This document shows, piece after piece, positions 1 through 11,764 of a DNA stretch of 64,000 nt. Below the pieces are notes generated by a model. The model searched no databases and was not told the origin of the DNA. It was given only the letters and a program-made list of their open reading frames with translations. Every line of letters begins with the position of its first letter. Positions within the stretch are counted from its first letter, which is position 1. The position numbers and the translations under genes were made by a program. The DNA comes from Nymphaea colorata (taxonomy: Eukaryota > Streptophyta > Magnoliopsida > Nymphaeales > Nymphaeaceae): contig NC_045143.1 of assembly GCF_008831285.2 (NCBI RefSeq), positions 2,489,503 to 2,553,502 of the forward strand. The letters run 5' to 3'.

Positions 1-3000
1 TTGTGTGTTGTCTATTGTTTTTAGTTTGATTCTCATATATGCTACTTCTTTGAACTACAAACGGTGGCATGTGTGACACTCGAGTTGAATGGTATACCAT
101 ACACCTCGACCTCTCACTTAGGTAGGCAGCAGGTTCCCTCCTGCTCACTCGAACTTGCCGTCTTTTTTGAGAGGCAAGTCTCGCAATCAATGATTTGAGC
201 ACTTAAATGTGTCCATCAAGAACAAGAAGCCTAAGCTCTCCCACTCTTAACATCTATGATCTAGGACTGCATCTGCTTTCGCAAACAGTTGATGCCCATA
301 AGAATTAAACAAGTGAGTAAGCCACTAATAGTGGGCGAAGGAGCTCCTGTTATGGAGGGTTGGGTTCAAACTCGATGCAAGATCGAACATCAACTCTGCC
401 AGGTTCAACTTTTTGGTGAGCATTAACAACTAAAGATAACAAAAACATTACTATTATATCGCGCCGATGTGCATCCCTACTGCCAACTAATAACAAACTA
501 TACAAATCGTTCCATTGCGGTGTTTTCTTCCACTACAATTATACATTGTAGGGTAATCTTTTGAGCTCAAAACGATCATAAACTAAAGCGGTCTTTCCTA
601 CACTGATCGCAAATAGACCAATCAAAGATCACATGACAAAGATAAACTAAAAACACAAGACATATAATCACTAGCTCAGTTATCCATAAGAACATTGATG
701 CTCCCTCCCTTATGCTGAGATTCGAAAAGCAAGTCACTCGATGAAAGTGCACGAGGTATCCAATCCATCAATATATTGATAGCAGTTGTACAACAGAAGG
801 GAAATATTCCCACCAACTTGAGATCCGTGACTAGCAACCGGATTGAAAAGAACTCATGCTTTCTTGTATCGTGTGGAATATTGTCTCACTTGGGGAAGTA
901 CATTACTGTATAAATTCTACTATTCTTTTTGGATGCATGTAAAGGAAAATGAATAGGACGGACCAAGCCAACCTGACAGGAAGATGCCAGGCTCGGGCCT
1001 TCATGATTCGTCCTGCCGAGTCCAGAAACACGCTTTCAGTGGGTCAAAAGGAGCATGCACGGCCTAGGTCGGCTAGGTCGTGCTGTTCATGAGGGTCGGC
1101 CTTGGGCGTGCTTTCGTCATGGTACTGTTTATTCTCCATGGGAGGACAGAAAAAACTTTCAAGCATTTTGAGGAGATGAAAATGCGCTCAAACTTCTGAA
1201 TGGTCGATCGAAAATATTAAAACAACCTTTTGATGATTGAATGCAAGTTCATCAATCGTGCCCTTATCATACCCTTAAGTGGACATTTGATAAGAAAAAC
1301 ATAATGTTTCTGGAATTCATGTTCTTATTGCACTCATTGGAAGAAGAAGGCAATGTTCCTGTTTTGAACAAACAAGATGGTTGTGTCCATCTTTTGATTG
1401 ATAAATTTATAAACCACAGTCACATCATTTTTTTCTAAAACAAGAGTATAGTGCTTTTAAATTATATCTTTTGATAGCTTGTATTCCAAAAGCACATTTA
1501 TGTTCTTATCAAACACCCTTTAGGGTGACTACTTTTTTCACTTGGAAAAGTAAACTTCATACATCTTCTTCAACTCAACTGTTTTAAGAAAAATATTTTG
1601 CCAAGTCTGTGAAAGTTAGCCCTTCCAAAGTATGACAATGACCAATCATTAGACTAATCTCCCAAGATATTGGGGTAATAATGGATAGGGTAGAGGCTAG
1701 TAGCCGTTGAGTTTATGAACCGGCAACTTCATCTACAAAAGGTATGCACTCGTATGCAAGTTGAAGAATATTACTCCAAAATGATAGAGGAAAGAGTTGG
1801 GGTTTTGACTCTTTTGTTCATGTATCATTTTCCTCACGAACGTGTTCTCATTGGATAAAGATTTATCGGTCGAGTTAGAAATCTAAGATCCCAACCAAAT
1901 TAATCAATTCTTGACTTGGAAACACTTTCCTAAATCAAGCCAAACAATGAAAACCTGACTTCTTTTCCAAGGCAATGAGGAAATTGCACTACCCAAATCC
2001 AGCATCGCCATTAAAATGCCTCAACATGCCGATTTTTTGCTTAGGAAAACCACAAACGAGTACTGCGTGTTGGAAAGAGAAGTCAATGAAAAGTATGATG
2101 ACATGCCCTTGATTTTGAAGACCGAGCCGGATTGACCCTTGGCTCGGCCTGGTCTCCGTTTTCTCGTCTCGAGGCTAGACTTGGCAGAGACGGGTCCAAG
2201 CCTACTAAGCCAGATTATCTCAGGCCACGATGCAACTGGGTCCACTTGGAGAGGCGAGCCCTGCCAAACAGATTCTGCTAGGGCTTTGTGATCTTCTTGC
2301 CGGATTGAGCGCGCAAAGAAGAAGGCTCACTTGGCAGCCTTCTAGCCAGCTTTATTTGTTCGTACCAAAGGGTGTCCTGCCATTTCTGCTCTTCCAAAAA
2401 AACTTTTCTCTAGGTCAATTGCAGGTCCAGGCACTGTCGGAGACTTTTGATTAATTAATTTTTCCAAGTCAAATCCATATATAGTTGTCATATATCTTTT
2501 CTAAAGTTTATTCTTTATATAATAATTACATATCAACTTTTTCAAATTATAAAAATCTTTTGATTGATATCATGAAAGGGTGTATAAATTCTCATTTTAA
2601 ACAGAAACTTTGTGTTCTTCACAACTAGAAAATTTTACAAGCCCACCAAAATGAGCGATTAGAACAAAAACAGTCAATAATTTTTTGCTTTTGAGAATGG
2701 TTCGTCGTTCTATATAATTCTCATAGACATTTGCTTATGAAAGTTAAAGGTTGAAATAAGTGAGTAATTTATAAAATTAATGTTTTCTCTAAAATGAAAG
2801 GAAGATAAAAGAAGAGAAAACATCGTCGTCAACCCGAGCCCTCGCCGACCATTGAGATAGCGAGGGTCGAGACGTTGACGCTCCTTGGTTGAGATGTCGT
2901 CATGGTTGACACCATCAAGCGTTGCTGGACGGCAGAGAAAGAAAGAGTTGCGCGGACGGCACAAAACATGTACATCAAAAGAAAAAAGGGTATGGGATAT

Positions 3001-6000
3001 TTTGGAAATTATTGAAGAAGAAATATCTTTTTTAGTCTTTTCATTTTTTATACTTTTTTTTATTAATTCAGAATATTTTCATTATTAATCATACTAAAAT
3101 TAAGAATGAAGTGCATAATAGCATCTTCTTGTTCAAGAAGCTCTTCTCCTTTCTCTCTTGCTCTTGGTGTTAATAACGATTTTTAAATTTAGGTAGAAAA
3201 CCGTACAACCATGAATTAAAGTGTCGCACATCTACCTTTTATAGTCCATAAAAATCATGCAAATTGACGACAAGACTTTCACTTAGTTAAAAATAATGCA
3301 TGAAAATTAAGAATGAGGTGCATAGTTATTGGGCAGTTGGCCGAACATCGTTGTGCTGACTCATGTTATAAGGCGAGCATCAGTTCCTCAAGAAGCTATT
3401 CTTCATTCTCTCCTCATATTCATCATGGTACAACTATCAACTAAAGTGTGATACATCTACTTTTTACAATGCAAATTTACGACAAAATAGTATGATTCAC
3501 ACACTTGTTGGGTAACCTTTCACAATTTTTAAACGCTTTTATGGGAGCTTGGTTTACAAATGAATACGATATAAACATATTAGTGGCTTAAAAAATGGTT
3601 TAGTAAAGAACCTCGTTAATGAATATGAATTGCAAAAAACTGCCTCTGCACAATCTTTGCCTTCGAACAAGTTCTAAAATTTGGAAATCTTCATCTTTGG
3701 AAGACCGTGATCTTTTAGTTTTAAAGCGTTTAGGCTTTTGGAAAAAGGTTCTTCTCTTTCTCTCGTCGTTGATGGAAGCATCGCGAACTCACAAGGAAAA
3801 GGAAATGAACGCAGGAGAAGATACAAAAGGTCGTTTTCAACGTCCATCAATGAAAATCATGACGGGAAAGGAATTAAAGGAATCGAGATCGAGAAATCAT
3901 CATTTCCAGATTTTATAATGCCTGAAAAAGTGGGAAGCAAAGAAGCTTTTCGGTGAAAAGCCTAATGCCAAACAGAACCAGTGCATGATATCGTGACAAG
4001 AATAATCAAAAATTTCATCTGATAGTCAATGAAAGCAAAAGGTTATACAAAATAGAATCAAAATTCTAGTGATCATTAAAAACCACCCACGTGTTTAAGT
4101 AATGTCTCAAGATTGGTTGAAGGAGCACTTGTTTAAAAATAATCATATATAAATGTTTAAAAATAATCACAAAAATAAAATAAAAAATTAAAAGATTGGT
4201 CTAGGCAACTGCCCACACCAGTCACCATGTGGCCACTGCTCACTAATTCCAAATATGTTGTAAAAAATTAAAAACTTTTTGCATTGGAGCACCCTGATAA
4301 AGGTTTATATAGTTTTATATCTTATTTTTGGAATCAGTGTGAAATATTTTAGATCTTTTCAGTATGAATCTAATAAATATCTGACATCCGATTTCCTATA
4401 CAATCCAAGATAAAACTCACTAACAAATTAGGATCCAGATCTGATGAAGTGGTAAACATTGCTGGAAGACATAACTTCAACTTTCTAGCTGACTAAATGG
4501 TGGAAAATTTTGTTACGAGGTAGTTGAAAATCAATGGTGAGAAAGACAAGTTCTCTACATACAAACACGATCAATCACGTCCTTCTCACTCGAATTGTAT
4601 CAAATCGAAATTCCAGAAGAACCCCAAAAGCGCTCTGGGGATGTTGATGGGTGGAGAAGTCGCGGGTTCGTCAACCTGGATCCCAATCCGTTCACTTGGA
4701 TCCGGTTGAAAGGGATCTGGTGGATACTAACTGAATTCGGATCTGGTATGTAAATATGTGACTAAATCCAAGTTTGAGGTCTGACAATGATCCAACCTTA
4801 TTTGAGTCCACACCTGTTCGATCTGGATTCACTATTTAAAAAATCCAAATCCAAATCCAAATCCAATTAACAAACAATAAACAATAAATAGTCTTGTCTG
4901 GTGTGCCACTCCATCACTCCACATTCATCAATTAAAATATTGTTATAGTGGCAATTATTCCGCACCACATGAAACATAATATATTCATTAATATCCCAAC
5001 AAGTCGGAAGTGAATCTTGACCAGGCTGCAATTGCCTTTCCGATTACCCAAGTGCCCTCGGATTGAACCCCACTTTCATTGACTAGCGAAAAAGCATTTA
5101 ATCAATGAAGCCGTTGTCTTAAACTTTGTTTAAAAAAATGCAATTGGGCTTGAGCTCACAATCATGGAGATAATAATCCACAAACTAAGGATACAATCGG
5201 GTCCGTTGGATCGCCTCAGATCATTTTTCCGGCAGTTTTGGAACCCTAAGTTTCGCCGGAACAAAAACTCCGGCAACAAAGTGACGGACTTAAAACTTGA
5301 TTTGGACTTATATTTAAACAATATTATTTGAACATAGCCGGACTTTTGTACCAGATCCAACCCATTTGCAGCCCTAATAAAGTCCATCGGCCGGTGGAGA
5401 TGCGCCCTGTGGCTTTTAAGTATTGCAGCCTGCCATGCCGACTTCTGTCACATCAAAAAGTGTAAAGCCAAATGGCATCACGAGCTTCTAGAGTCTTCTT
5501 TCTTTTTGTTCTTCTTCTTCACTTTCTTTATTTACAATCACCAAACTTCTGAAATATCTTAATCCATGCGACATGTCATCTCTTTCTGTATTTTCAATTA
5601 CCAAACTTATGAAATATCTTTATCAACGCCACATACCCTTTCATGGATGCAATTCGTAGGTTTATCTTCGTGTTTGACAAGGGACAGAGAGAACTAACGA
5701 GATTTAAACGTCTTGGTGTTGGATTTGATTTGATGTGATCTGTGTACTTCAAACTTAGATTCAAAGAGGATCAGTGAACACAATGTTTCAATTCATAGAA
5801 CACTAAAATAACTTGTTGAAAGAAAATTTTATGTTTTTCATATTTTACTCTCTTTCACACAAAAAGGCAACTGACATCATTTTTTAACCTATTCCTGACA
5901 TTTTTAATTAGGGTTGAATGCTTCAAGTTTAAACTGCAAAAGAAGAATTCAAAAGAAGAAGTAAAATTGATTCAACATTATATTTTGGACATGTATTATC

Positions 6001-6599
6001 AGATTATGAAATGCATTCAAATATAGACATAAAGGTGCATATAAAATCTGAATACACATAAAGCGGACACGGTCTTTTCCAGTCTAACGACAAAAACTTC
6101 TCTTGAATATATTTTCACGTTCAAATCGAACCCCATTTGAACAAGTGATGCTCACTGTTTGTTCCATAAAAGGGAAAAGAAGAGAAAAAAATGGAGGATA
6201 GACACTAAAGGCAAATTCGTACACGACATGGAAAAGTGGCACCATTGATATTTTCAAAAACATTTCAAAAAATTTTTAAATAAAAATATCGCTCAAATTT
6301 CAGTTGTATTCCACCTTTTTACCTTGATTTCAGATCACTGCTCATGATTTTTTGTTTTTTCAATGTGCTAGCAACTAAATAAAAGAAGCCTCGTCTTGAA
6401 ACAAGCGAAAAAAAATTATGTTTTTCCAAAACGCTCTTTAACTTTTATAAAGGAAAAGGGATGCCATCAATATCTGCGTCCTTAAATCTTAATAAATCCA
6501 GAAAAACGAAAAGTTGACAACGGTTGGTGAAAGTGGAGCTCGTATGAGGAAAATGAAAATATGAGGCCGATCTCTGTAATTACGTCGAAAAGTTGATCC
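1..6599. other. Gene-poor AT-rich stretch
   Basis: No coding gene could be supported on either strand. The longest ATG-started frame, about 99 codons near 3619, has no recognisable domain. Patches that look like old repeats are a GC-richer block at about 960-1110 with GGTCGGC/CGGGCC motifs, another at about 2100-2300, and a block at about 4670-4870 rich in GGATCCGGAT/GATCTGG motifs that ends in four AAATCC units. The rest is AT-rich sequence with no visible structure. Confidence 0.6.
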
Positions 6600-7060
6600 T
6601 CCCAATGAAAAAATTCGCGAAAATATCTCCCATCATCTGTCGAGACAACGCGCCACGTCACGCACACTGATGGCAAGTGGCGCGAAGACCGCCAAGTTGG
6701 GCACGATGATGATGCGAGGCTGCGAGAGCATGTCTAACATGACATGGTGGCCATGCCATCATCAAGAGCGAACATGCATCCGTGAGATCGCTGGGAGATA
6801 TAAAACCTATGCCCAAGGGATGCCACGTGTCACGATCGCGATAATGGATCCGAAGCTGGGAGCTGATTGGGTAAAGCGGGGCGCTTTGAAAACGCCAGAT
6901 ATTTCCCTGGTCCCCCACCGCTCGGGCCAACCGGAGCCACCGATTTTGCGCCACTTCAGCAACCGGCGCAATCTTGACCACACATTTAAACCGGGTCCCC
7001 GGGACCGCTACTCGCCCCTCGCAGATCTGGTATCCGAACAATTTACATTTAAAGCATCAA
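6600..7060. promoter_or_regulatory. GC-rich island with G-box, TATA-like and evening-element motifs
   Basis: This block is clearly GC-richer than its flanks. It contains an exact evening element AAAATATCT (6620-6628), several CCACGTCA/CACGTG-type sites including a G-box CACGTG at 6824-6829, and TATAAAA at 6799-6805. Open frames exist on both strands, but none resembles a known protein. It looks like a promoter-type island without its own gene, either distal GI regulatory DNA or the remnant of a lost gene. The role is inferred. Confidence 0.3.
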
Positions 7061-7916
7061 ATAAATCACCGATTTTTGTATGGAATGACATTTTATCAAA
7101 AAAAAAAAATTATGAACAAAATCAAGTGGATCAGCCAATTCACCGGTCTAGTTGAATCGGTCGTGAATCTATCAAGAACATTTAAAATTGAAATGGCTAT
7201 GGAAAGAACAATGTAAATAGACTTGATATATCTAAAAACTGATCCAATTTTAAATCTGGATCTGGTAAAAAAAAATGGGGCACTAATACTAATCAGATTT
7301 GGATTTGATATGTGGTTTTATGACGACGTTTAAACTTAAATATGGTATTCAACTAAGATCTGATAAATATAATTGAGCATCGAGTCTGAGTCTGAATTTG
7401 AATCCAATAAAGTTGAAGTTTCGTATAAAGACCGAACACATCCGAAATCCGAAGTGTTGCGCATCGCTCGTTTAAAGTTCTAATGAACCATTTGAGGCAA
7501 TTAAGACCAAGCACTTGGTGAGGAAGGAAGACCGTCGAAAGTGGAGCGTAGAAGAGAATGTGACCGGTGATAACGAATGGCGGTGGTGGTTCCACCGGAC
7601 TACCTTTTTGGGCTTTGTCACATCACTCTAGTGACCCACCCACCCAGCATTAAGAGGCAGCTTCAGACTGAGCCCAGCTCTGGGCTCGTCTTCTCCTACT
7701 TTTGAGTCCGGACGACTCGGGTTTCAAAAAAGGACGCGTTTGTCCTCATGCACGGACCATGTGGAGTCCATTTCATGCATGCCTACAAAAGAAGTTCCGC
7801 GATTGAGTACAAAAAAAAAAAAAAACAAGGCCATGTGTGTCCCGACGCGACGGGTGTGATGCAACTAATTAGGTGAGTAGCAGGTGGCTGGTTAGTTACA
7901 TGTATGTCTCGAGGGG
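7061..7916. other. Intergenic, no gene seen
   Basis: AT-rich DNA with GATCTGG/ATTTGGAT motifs at about 7230-7400 that resemble other blocks in the window, and a poly-A run near 7810. No coding frame or RNA gene is recognisable. Confidence 0.5.
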
Positions 7917-8250
7917 TAGGGGTGAAGTCTAGCACGAGTTCAGTTAGCTCGAGCTCGGCTTGACTAATGAAACCACAATTTTGATTCGACTCGAACTCGA
8001 GAATAACTCGACAGAAGCAGTTCGAGCTCAACTCGGCAGTTACGTGTGGAGTTGGAGCTCGACTCAACAAAATTGTTTGGTTAAAATTGATATTCATCGT
8101 TACGTGTTGAGCTCGAGCTCGACAAACTCGTTTGAATATATCAACTTGATTAAGGCTCGAGTTTGACTCGACAGTTATATGTTGAGGTCGAACTCAACTC
8201 GATTATTTGAACAAGTCGACTCATTAAGCAAATGACTCTGCTCGAACTCC
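7917..8250 (+). repeat. GAGCTCG-rich repeat, probably a truncated relative of the 50.2-kb MITE
   Basis: The block starts with TAGGGGTGAAGTCTAGCACG, which resembles the left terminus of the MITE at 50236 (TAGGGGTACACACTAGCTGA). It then runs through many TCGAGCTCGA/CTCGACTCG-like motifs, as that element does. The matching right terminus is not visible, so this copy appears truncated or highly diverged. A 9-bp direct repeat, GCAACTAAT, lies further out at 7861-7869 and 8267-8275, but its meaning is unclear. Confidence 0.5.
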
Positions 8251-8823
8251 CAATCATTGTTACGACGCAACTAATGAATGGTGTTTGAGTGTTTCACGAC
8301 CCAACCGAACGATGGAGTCTTTAATACCATGGTGGTTTCTTCTCATTAAAATATTAAAAAATGGCAATGCATAGAATAAATGGATTTAAAAAGGAGTGGG
8401 GATTTTATATTATTGGGATTATTGACACATTTATTTTTTATTACCTTCTTTACTGGCTTTACGTCTCCTTGCATACGCTAGATAAGGGTTTCAAGTCATC
8501 ATGTTAAGGAGAAAGACAAAAAAATAAAAAAATAAATGGTTCCATCTAGTCCTTATTTTAAGTTGAATGGTTGAGTATTTTGCTTGTACACAAACACTGG
8601 GGAAAAAGTTGGAAGGGCTCTTTCGTTAATCCCTATACAACCGAAAGGCTACCACCTAACCTCAATTATCTCTTCGTCTTTTTTCCCCAAAAGGAGTTGA
8701 CGCTTGAACCTGGATAAGAATTCAGGTGCTCTGGAAATAGAAGACAAAACATCACGGATCTCGAGTCCTCTTTTTTTTAATGGAATCCGCACTTAATTGT
8801 CCAATAACTTGGGATCTGAAGTC
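8251..8823. other. Intergenic, no gene seen
   Basis: AT-rich sequence with short A/T runs. Nothing coding or structural is recognised. Confidence 0.5.
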
Positions 8824-8861
8824 CAAATATCTAAAATATCTTTGAAAATCCAAGATATTTG
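8824..8861 (+). promoter_or_regulatory. Cluster of evening-element-like sites upstream of GI
   Basis: The exact evening element AAAATATCT is at 8833-8841. It is directly preceded by CAAATATCT (8824-8832) and followed by the same 9-mer in inverted form at 8853-8861. Evening elements bind CCA1/LHY/RVE clock proteins, and GI is a known evening-phased target of them. Here the cluster is about 1.3 kb upstream of the presumed GI leader. Single matches are expected by chance in AT-rich DNA, so only the clustering is suggestive. Confidence 0.35.
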
Positions 8862-9966
8862 CTGCATCTGTTCCTCAACAGATTGTTTATTTGGCCACAA
8901 GTCATCGTCTAATTTAATAGCATACACGCTATCTAGCCATTTGAAAAGTTTTACAAATTTAAGTTGCCAAAAGTTTTACAAAAGTTTTTTATTTTTCTTT
9001 CACTTTTAGTTTTTAAAAATTTTAAAAAATTATCGTATTTTTTTTTTCAAGCTCTCCATATTATACCTGAGAAAAAACTCGTCGTTTAAAGCTCCGAAAC
9101 GTTATTTGTGACTATGATAAATACCGAATGAACTTACCTTAAAATGATGTCGAACCCATATCGTCTTTATTATGGAAGAACTAATCAACTTTTTATAAGA
9201 ACCAAATCCCAATAAGCTTTAAACAAATTAAACCAAGTTTGAGTTGCTAAGCCCATGTGTGAACCCTAACAAGGACTAAGATCAATTTTTTCGAGCCAGC
9301 TATCAACAAACATAGAATGTCAATCAACGGGTCGTATTCTAATCGGATATCTAATTCAACCATTTTGAATCAGTTGGATGTCGAAAAAAAAAAAGTTTTA
9401 AAAGCTGAACAAACAAACAGATCAGAATTCAGATTTGGTTTTTGGGGAACAATAGTGGATCAGGTTTGACTTTGAACTCGAATTTGTTTTCATTTTTGAT
9501 CGGATAAAATATATTTTGCATGCCTAGCCCGTTAACCTTTTTGTGTATAACAATATTAACTTAACCTTTGAGACCATATATCCTAACTAGCTTGACTATC
9601 AAACACGGGATCAGGATTGAGTTGCACTGGATCCACCAGTGAAGTCGGATCTGAAATTCAACATGGAAACTATTGGATTGATGGAAGGTACAGGTGGTTT
9701 GAATCCAACAGAATTATCAAATTTTATTCCTCCAAAAAATGTCTCCATAAAAACCGGAGGAAAAACAGAAAAATTAGCTGCTGGGGTCACCGACTCACCG
9801 TGCTCGTCCTCTAGTATAAAATGCTTTGCCGCGTTTCTCGTTCTTTCGGTGCGACGTGGCTGTTCCCGCGTGACCAGATGCACCGCACCCGACTGTTGAA
9901 GAATGGGACGATGATGATGATGGGGCGAGGATGATGGACGTCGATGCATGTGCAGCATCATGGGAG
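8862..9966. other. GI upstream region, no gene seen
   Basis: AT-rich sequence with a GGATC/ATTTGG motif block at about 9310-9490. It becomes GC-richer after about 9780. Frames on both strands around 9610-10030 look non-coding. Confidence 0.45.
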
Positions 9967-9985
9967 AAAATATCAACGCCACGTC
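9967..9985 (+). promoter_or_regulatory. Evening-element-like site next to a CACGTC box
   Basis: AAAATATCA (9967-9975) differs from the evening element only in its last base. CCACGTCA follows within a few bases. The pair lies about 200 bp before the GA-rich leader of GI, a reasonable proximal promoter position. This is motif evidence only. Confidence 0.3.
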
Positions 9986-10159
9986 AGGAGGGATCCTTTG
10001 GGACGTCGTGGGTGAACGCTGAGCTGCCAAATGATTTGCACCCCCAAAAACCGAATCAAAAGAAGGGCGAGGGGAGACCCAAGCCGCGGCGCCAACGCCT
10101 TAGATGTCCTGAAAAATATGAGATAAACCTCGATAATTTTTTCTTTTTCCTCTGTGGCT

Positions 10160-10439
10160 TTGCTCGTTTTGCTTCATCGGAGAGAGAGAGAGAGAGAGAG
10201 ATAGCGAGAGAGCGAGCGCAGTTAAGGAGAAAAGAAGGGGTCCGGAAACCCTAGAGTCTTTGCTTCCCGAGGAAGGTAGACGAGGCTAGTCTCTCGTCGC
10301 AGATGTTTTTATTTCTTGATTTGCTTGATTTTCCTTTATTTTGCCGAGAGCTGATGGAATTTTCTGGTCTGCGAGATGGTTTCAGTGGCGGAGAGAAGGA
10401 GGCGGTAGCAAGGTCGGATTACGGAGAGTCGGCGATGCT
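10160..10439 (+). other. Probable 5' leader exon of GI with a (GA)n tract
   Basis: A (GA)10 run at 10181-10200 is followed by purine-rich GC-rich sequence typical of plant 5' leaders. A good splice-donor sequence GTATGT begins at 10440, and acceptor-like TTTGCAG sequence ends at 11344, so a leader intron is plausible. Exact exon borders cannot be settled by eye. An ATG frame of 82 codons starts at 10303. It would act as a uORF start if this segment is in the mature leader. Confidence 0.4.
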
Positions 10440-11764
10440 GTATGTGCTTTTATTTTTCATTTTTTGGTTGATGAAGTTTTTCTTTTCCTGGGGAAACATT
10501 TTAAAGTCGTGTTTCTTGACTCGGTTGGGAAAAGGAATGCGTGTGTTTTGATTTGCTTTTAGAATCTTTTGGTTTTTCCTTTTTTTTTTTTTTTTACACA
10601 TAGACACATACATGAGAGGACATAGAATATGAGTTTGGGAATACTGTGATACAGGGCTAATTAAGGTTTTTGCTACAAGGATAACGAGTCGTTTTTTTTT
10701 TTTCTCTGCCGTCCGGTTGAGAAGGAAAATAAATAGAGCAACTCTTCGGAGTTGTCAGGAGTTGAATGTGAATTGTGTTCCTCATTTTAGATCTGTTTGC
10801 CAAGCAAATCTCTTAGGATCCAGATAAAAGTGTACTTTTTGGGGGTCAACTGAGTTATTAATTTTCTCTTTATCTTTTACTGCCGTTATTTGTCCAAAAT
10901 TTTGCATTTCTGATACTCGTTGAATCTTGGCTGGTTATTGAAAATAACATTATTGACAAATTCATGTTTATATAGAGAATGTTCTTTTTCCTTTTTTAGG
11001 TGAATAGTTAGATTTTTTACAACATTCCCATTTACTATGATTTATGTTTCTTGCCTTCAGTAGAAATAAGGCTCTCAGCATGGTTTCTTTTCTCTCATGA
11101 TCCCTGCTGTTCTTTTTTCTATGATTTTGGAATTATGATAGTTTCTTTATCTATCTAGATTGTTCAGAAACTGATGCTCCTTCATTTAAATACGGGAATT
11201 GAAGTTCCCTTGGATTGCTTCCTTAGGAATGTCCAGGCTAGTGCTCTCACTTGTGGGAGCCGGAGCTTCTTGCATTCTCCTTCTTGGTCGGTCACTGGTG
11301 CTGTCCGTGTGATGATAGTTTCCATTTCACAATTTTGTTTGCAGAGGCTTTTATTAATTTTGATGTTGAACTATAGTGTGAATCTTTTCTTGCTGTGCTA
11401 AATTTGTTGCTGAGATAATATTGCTCCTCATTTTGTTTAATTGGTTTGTAATGGCACAAACTTTTCCAGGTACTTTTAAGATTCGAATCCATTATCATGG
11501 TCAGAGATTAATTGGAGAAATGATATGAAGAAATAGAAAAGTAGGAAGTTTGGTGGTTAGTTCTATTTGAATAGATTGGCAAAGTAATAAATTTGGGGGT
11601 AATTATTCTTCTTGCTCCCTTTCTCAAAGAGTTGAGGTGCGACTAATTTGACCAGTTTTGGAGTTATGTATTACGACAACGGTTGATCTGGAACATAGGT
11701 GGCTGTTCAGGGACATTTTGTTGTTTAATTTCCCCGTTAAGAAGAATCAGTTTAGGGAAAAGTA

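Noticed and set aside
3619..3918. 99-codon ATG frame
   Set aside because: Lysine-rich low-information protein in AT-rich repeat-like DNA. No similarity recognised and no promoter or intron structure.
5041..5085. T-arm-like GGGGTTCAATCCGAGGGCA on the minus strand, possible tRNA
   Set aside because: No acceptor stem, D-arm or anticodon arm can be fitted around it. It looks like repeat sequence.
6670..7155. 161-codon ATG frame on + strand, and a 127-codon frame on the opposite strand
   Set aside because: No recognisable domain, frames open on both strands as expected for GC-rich DNA, and a low-complexity basic tail. Treated as part of a promoter-like island.
7861..8275. 9-bp direct repeat GCAACTAAT around the GAGCTCG block as a target-site duplication
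   Set aside because: The adjacent ends are not inverted repeats, and the related element's left terminus lies inside at 7917, so the repeat may be coincidental.
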